NCBI GenBank assembly: GCA_019722365.1
Contig: JADFUC010002248.1
Location: 124,001 to 188,000 of the forward strand
Reading direction: 5' to 3'
Source of the DNA: Lithospermum erythrorhizon
Lineage: Eukaryota > Streptophyta > Magnoliopsida > Boraginales > Boraginaceae
Length of the DNA stretch: 64,000 nucleotides
This document shows, one piece after another, positions 59,394 through 64,000 of this stretch. Position 1 is the first letter of the stretch. Each line of letters opens with the position of its first letter. Below the pieces are notes generated by a model. That model did not search any database and was not told where the DNA came from. It saw only the letters and a list, made by a program, of their open reading frames with translations. A program made the translations under genes and the position numbers.

Positions 59394-61610
59394 TTACTTC
59401 TTCTTGCCTGCTTTGCCTTCCTTCCTTCTTATGATTTCATCAGCATATTTCACCCCCTTACCCTTGTATGGCTCTGGAGGTCTCCACTTTCTGATTGAAG
59501 CAGCAAACTGGCCGATTTCAGACTTGTCGTATCCACTGACAGTGATCTTTGTATTCTCTTCGACCTTCACATTCAGCCCGGCTGGGATCTGCATCCTGAC
59601 TGGATGCGAGAAACCTAAGTTGAGAACTATGTCTTTTCCTTCAACTGTCGCACGGTAACCTACACCTATTAGCTGCAGTTTCTTCTCGAAACCTTTTGAT
59701 ACACCAATGACCATGTTGTCTGTGAGAGTCCTGAAATATAACAAGTACCAATTATCATCTTACGAGTTAGGATCAAATCAGATTCCACTTATAGTGTTAT
59801 ACTGAAGGTGGATTTTCCCCTCTTGCAAGAGTAATTGATCATCCACGCAAGAATGATTTGACAGAGTGTATAGAGTCGGGAACAAAGACCATCAATTTTA
59901 TTTGAGTGTGCTTTAGTGCTCGACTTTATGCTCTTTTTAATCGCATTGAAGTCCTTATCATTGAGCATAAGGATTACAGTCTGTTTTGACTTTCGATAGT
60001 TGCACAATGGGTACAAGAACTCCTTAATTGCTAGAAAAATGACTCTCCTATAACCATAAAGCTCAACAGGCTCATTTGATGTTTCGAAATTCATAGCCAT
60101 GCAACAGTGAGCTTCTTTACAGAGAACCATGAAGAAAAGATTAGTTCCTAGGAAACATTACGGCATGCCTAGTAAAATTTTGTATCTCAACTTTTAGTTA
60201 CAGTACTGATCAACCGAAGCAATAATATAAAAGCTAAAGATTTGGTATTATATAAACAAATTTCCAATGCACCAAAAGGTCCTAATAGCTATTTACTACT
60301 AGAAGAATTATCTGTTGAACATTTAATGTAGGCAAAACCACTTTAACATTTTGCAAAAAACTAAACTAATTAAGCACAAAAACAGTGAGCTACACACATT
60401 AGCAGGCCAAATTGAGAACACGTATCAATAAAATGCAGCATTTTAAAATATCAGCAATACTCATTTCCTTGAATTTATATAATTAGATACCTAAATAAAC
60501 CATGCATTTGATTATGATATCACTACACTAAGGCTACTATCAGAAGAATTATCTGTTGAACATTCAATTTTTAGCTAACAACTCCCAAAAATTTAGCAAG
60601 AAACTAACTAAATCAGCACAAAAGAGTAAGCTACACACTCACTTAGCAGGCCAAATCGACTAAAACGAGAAAAAACACATCAAAATGCAGCATTTAAAAC
60701 TAACCAATACTCATTTGCTTGAATATACATAAGTAGATACCTAAACAAACCATGCATTTGATTGGCTCTTCGAGTTTCGACAGCTTTTCGGATCCTAAGA
60801 AACCCAGTTTCCTCCTTCTCAAGCTTCACCTCTCTAGGATAAGTGATAGCAAGCTCTCCAAGAGGACCTTTCACCTTGAAATCTTGACCTTCCATAGTAA
60901 TAGTCACATTTGAAGGAACTTCAATGGGCTGTTTCCCAATTCTTGATTCTTTACATTCTATTACACTTCTCCTAACAGTATACACTACACGGTTCTTTGC
61001 TGCTACATGAATTGCATTTGTGTCACCTGTAAAAGATGACTTCAATCTGAAACAAAAGCAAAAAACAAAAATAAAAAAGTCTGTTAATCAATGTATTACA
61101 ACTTGGGCATCAAAAGAATTTTTGGGGTTTTGAGTGGCTTAACTTACCCAACAAACACAAAATTGTTGATCAATGTGTTTGAACTTCTACATTACAAAAA
61201 GATTGGGTTTTTATGATTTTGAATGGCTTTTCTGACCAACATATCACTGGAATATATTAAAATGGCTCATTACACTAACTACGCTTCTTATCGAGAATGT
61301 GAAGTAGTAGATAGTGTTTGCAGTTCACTTTCAGGTCAATTCGGAAACAACCACCTTACTATTATGAATAGTTAAGGTTGCATATTATCCGAGGCTCTGG
61401 CAAAAACTCTTTAAAGTTATCGGTATTATATTAATGCAATCAATGTGTTCAACTTTATTAATAAAAATATAGAACTTTTAGGATTATCTGACCCAAATGC
61501 AGAAAATTGTTAATGAATGTGTATGTTGATGATGATTAAAAAAAGATAGAATATTTGGGAAATTGAATAGCTTACCTTGCCTGGAAAGGAGCAGAGATGG
61601 AGGCAGCCAT
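59394..61610 (-). CDS. RPL6: 50S ribosomal protein L6 (uL6), chloroplastic
   Basis: A nuclear gene for a plastid large-subunit protein that binds 23S rRNA near the sarcin-ricin loop. Exons 61,610-61,576, 61,046-60,741 and 59,730-59,394 join in phase to 225 aa. The N-terminus [17 protein letters not shown] is a Ser/Ala-rich transit peptide of about 40-45 residues. The bacterial-type body starts at [14 protein letters not shown]. Motifs in order are [34 protein letters not shown] (split by intron 2), [29 protein letters not shown] and, near the end, [19 protein letters not shown], followed by a Lys-rich tail. The length and ending (EGKAGKKK) match plant homologues. Intron 2 (~1.0 kb) contains a tandem duplication of the exon 2 end. 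Confidence 0.93.
60290..60770 (-). repeat. Tandem duplication covering the RPL6 exon 2 / intron 2 border
   Basis: About 240-250-bp units at about 60,290-60,520 and 60,531-60,770. Both have GAAGAATTATCTGTTGAACA, 'agcaggccaaat', 'aatgcagcattt', CAATACTCATTT and AGATACCTAAA(T/C)AAACCATG in order. The upper copy contains the true exon end and donor (TTTAG|GTATCT at 60,741). The lower copy carries the same junction at 60,491, exactly 250 bases away. Confidence 0.85.
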
Positions 61611-63916
61611 TGTTGGTGTGGTACAATGATATCACTTTATCCTCTAAACTTGTCCAACTTTAATGTCATGTATCTTATCTATTGGGATTCTAGTGTAATG
61701 ACATTGTTGCCCCTCTGCACTCGTGAATCTATAAATCAAGTAAATTTCAAGCTTTATTTGTCGAGTTTAAAATATTAATTTAGATTCATTTTCATGACAA
61801 CCAAATAATCAGATGCATATCAAGTTTAATCAGACTAAGAAAACGACGCAAGGCTGCACGTAGCAATTAACTATTTACGTAAATCTCTATAAATTATACT
61901 TTAATTTATATTATACCATTTCAGTTCACGCTATACGACTAGAATTTTTTAATACTCATGTTCTAATGTATTTAAGCTTTCATACCATTTTCATTTTCGC
62001 TTAATAAAAAATACACATTACGTAATTTTATTTATCAAGAAAACAACACTTTTCTTTAATAAAAAATACACCCATGTTATTTTATTTATTGTTGTGAAAA
62101 CATCATTTCTCAATTGATTAAGAAGATAAATTATTCATATTTACTATTCAATTTTATTTATGTATTCATTTTACCATATTTTAAAAATTATATCTTTCTA
62201 GCACTTTTAATAAAAAAGTTAAACTCAATAAGATAAATGTGATTAATATTACTGACATGAAAACTTTAAAATTTTGACATAAATAGCAACTCTAATATAA
62301 AACGTCACAAGCTCATTTAAATATAAAGATTAGGGATAATCGATTTCAGTATATCGAACGCTCATCAAGAAAGCTTGATCATAATATACATATTCACGTA
62401 TATATTTTTTAGATTATAAATATCGATGCATTATATTTCATATGGAGTGAAAACTAATATAAATATTATTATGACAATATACTCTATTTAGTTGATTAAT
62501 TACTAATCAATATTAAACGTGGAAAGATTGATTTTTTTTTTCATTTTCTTTCATATATCGAATTCAACCTCTAATTAATTATCGAGTGTTATCATGATAA
62601 AGATATTTTATTTAAGCATACAAACTAACATGTTATATATGTTAATAAAAAAATTGATATAAAATCCAAATTTATTACTCATACTAAATGATCATTATCC
62701 TCGATGAAGATCTAAATCGGTTGAACTTTTTACCTTCTTCATCCATAAATATAATTTAATTTGAATAAAATTTAATATTAATATTAAAGCACATTAAAAA
62801 TATTATTATTTGATCATTTTCACCAAATATTATACAACGTAAATAAAAATATTCGAATCAACATTTAATCTATAAAAAATCCAGATTAAACCCTCGATAA
62901 TTTATCGTAATGCATGAGTATTAGATATGTGTAACTTGGACACTTTTTTTTATTTTAATTGTTGAAATATAATACAAAATATCACATAATAATTTAGGAT
63001 ATATATTCTTTAATGGGTAATTTTGGATTTGAAAATTATATTTCAATTTCTATAATTGAATAATTATCATATAAAAAATTAGTATGATTTAGTACACTAA
63101 TTCATTCCATCTAAACGGAATTCACTTATCATATTATAAAAATAAAAAAGATCAAAGATGATTATACTCAACACTTTATCTCATGGCAAAGACAAGTTGG
63201 TATTTTATATAATCTTATCAAGACAAGCTGATAACGAAGATACGATACTCAAAGATACATACGAAAGCCAGAAATTCGCGTTATTATTATTATAAAGTAG
63301 AAAGAGAACTCCATCTATATTTGGATCGTTATGTAACTTTTGCGCAGTACCCTTAACTATTAATTATCAATCATATGTAAGTCATTTTCAAAACTTTATT
63401 AGAAACATATTTTTGGAATCAATAAAATATTATAATAAGTAGAATGACACTAAGAATGCAAAGTTTAAAAAACACCACTCATACCCTTTATAAATTTTAT
63501 GATTTTACTTTATTATCCGCGAATTAAAAAAGTTATTCAAATACTTTTCCTATCATTTTCTTATAACTTCTGTGTCATTAAATTTGTGTATACTTACTTC
63601 AAAAATTATAGCTAATTTTGATTTATGTTTTTTTTTTTTCAATGTAACTTCACATAATGAACTTTAACCCCTAAATTGTTTAGTTTGGTGAGGATTAAAA
63701 AATATATTGAACATAAAATTAAATAAAAAACAGTATTTTTCTTTTTTTTAATCAAGCAAAGTTAGGTACTAAAAAGACAAGGAAACAATAGATACAAGGA
63801 ATTAGGGACAGATAAGGAACGAGTGTTCCAAAATAAATCATATGGTAATAAATAAACTCTTCCTAAAATAATTATCCAATTTTTGTTACAACATATTTGT
63901 CCATCTAATTAAGAAA
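61611..63916. other. Intergenic, no gene recognised
   Basis: AT-rich. The first part holds the RPL6 leader and promoter. A short direct repeat with AATAAAAAATACAC (about 62,004 and 62,060) is the only structure seen. The open frame 61,563-61,778 + is antisense to RPL6 exon 1 and unsupported. Confidence 0.5.
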
Positions 63917-64000
63917 ATGTCCTCATTAAGCCTTTCTCTCGGTACCACTGCCAATGCTATTAGTATTACAAAAACTGCAGTATGTACAACAAGGTCTAGC
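63917..64000 (+). CDS. Possible 5' end of a plastid-targeted protein gene, cut by the window edge
   Basis: From ATG at 63,917 the frame is open for all 28 remaining codons. It reads MSSLSLSLGTTANAIS and goes on with more Ser, Thr and Ala and few acidic residues, as in chloroplast transit peptides. The composition changes from AT-rich to more balanced at this point. The mature protein is outside the window, so no function can be given. Confidence 0.4.
   Translation, partial: MSSLSLSLGTTANAISITKTAVCTTRSS

Noticed and set aside
59789..60130. 113-codon minus open frame
   Set aside because: It lies wholly inside RPL6 intron 2 and has no domain or splice sites of its own.

Overview
The window is nuclear DNA of a flowering plant, most likely a eudicot. 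It has AT-rich intergenic sequence, many-exon genes with GT-AG introns, Stowaway-type MITEs, Ty1-copia, Mutator-like and hAT relics, and an old plastid rRNA insertion. The species cannot be named from the sequence alone.

Six real loci are supported. (1) The last two coding exons of a type I protein arginine methyltransferase (PRMT6-like), + strand, enter at the left edge. (2) A T-type cyclin (P-TEFb cyclin), - strand, 31.9-28.8 kb, has six coding exons but an in-frame TGA before its conserved tail. (3) Cytosolic pyruvate kinase, + strand, 38.9-40.9 kb, has three coding exons and 510 aa. (4) The katanin p80 WD40 subunit (KTN80), + strand, 48.5-55.5 kb, has 18 coding exons and a predicted 786 aa. 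(5) A SIP1-type small basic intrinsic protein (aquaporin family), - strand, 58.0-56.3 kb, has 253 aa. (6) Plastid ribosomal protein L6, - strand, 61.6-59.4 kb, has 225 aa. A possible seventh gene starts 84 bases before the right edge with a transit-peptide-like N-terminus.

Broken gene copies cluster at 14.9-17.9 kb: an F-box/FBA gene with at least three frameshifts, an orphan terminal exon of a GNAT acetyltransferase, and two decayed exons from the catalytic half of a second PRMT.

The rest is repeat-rich. The left third holds three decayed copia LTR/PBS/gag-start copies (5.6-7.7 kb) and a copia element with short LTRs and a 5S-rRNA-like segment (10.6-12.6 kb). It also has GATC-rich arrays and MITEs. 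The 18-24 kb stretch carries arrays of a ~100-bp AT-rich repeat, which recurs inverted at 43.3-43.7 kb. Two MULE relics lie at 24.9-26 kb and 33.6-34.2 kb, a 23S rRNA-derived insertion at 37.3-37.6 kb, a copia-like LTR at 42.5-43.2 kb, and a hAT transposase remnant at 45.1-45.3 kb.

The most unusual pattern is shared by four otherwise ordinary genes (cyclin T, pyruvate kinase, KTN80, RPL6). Each has a tandem duplication in an intron or 5' leader, and the repeat unit contains a copy, intact or decayed, of a real or likely splice site. The genes themselves are unrelated housekeeping functions and do not form a pathway or cluster.
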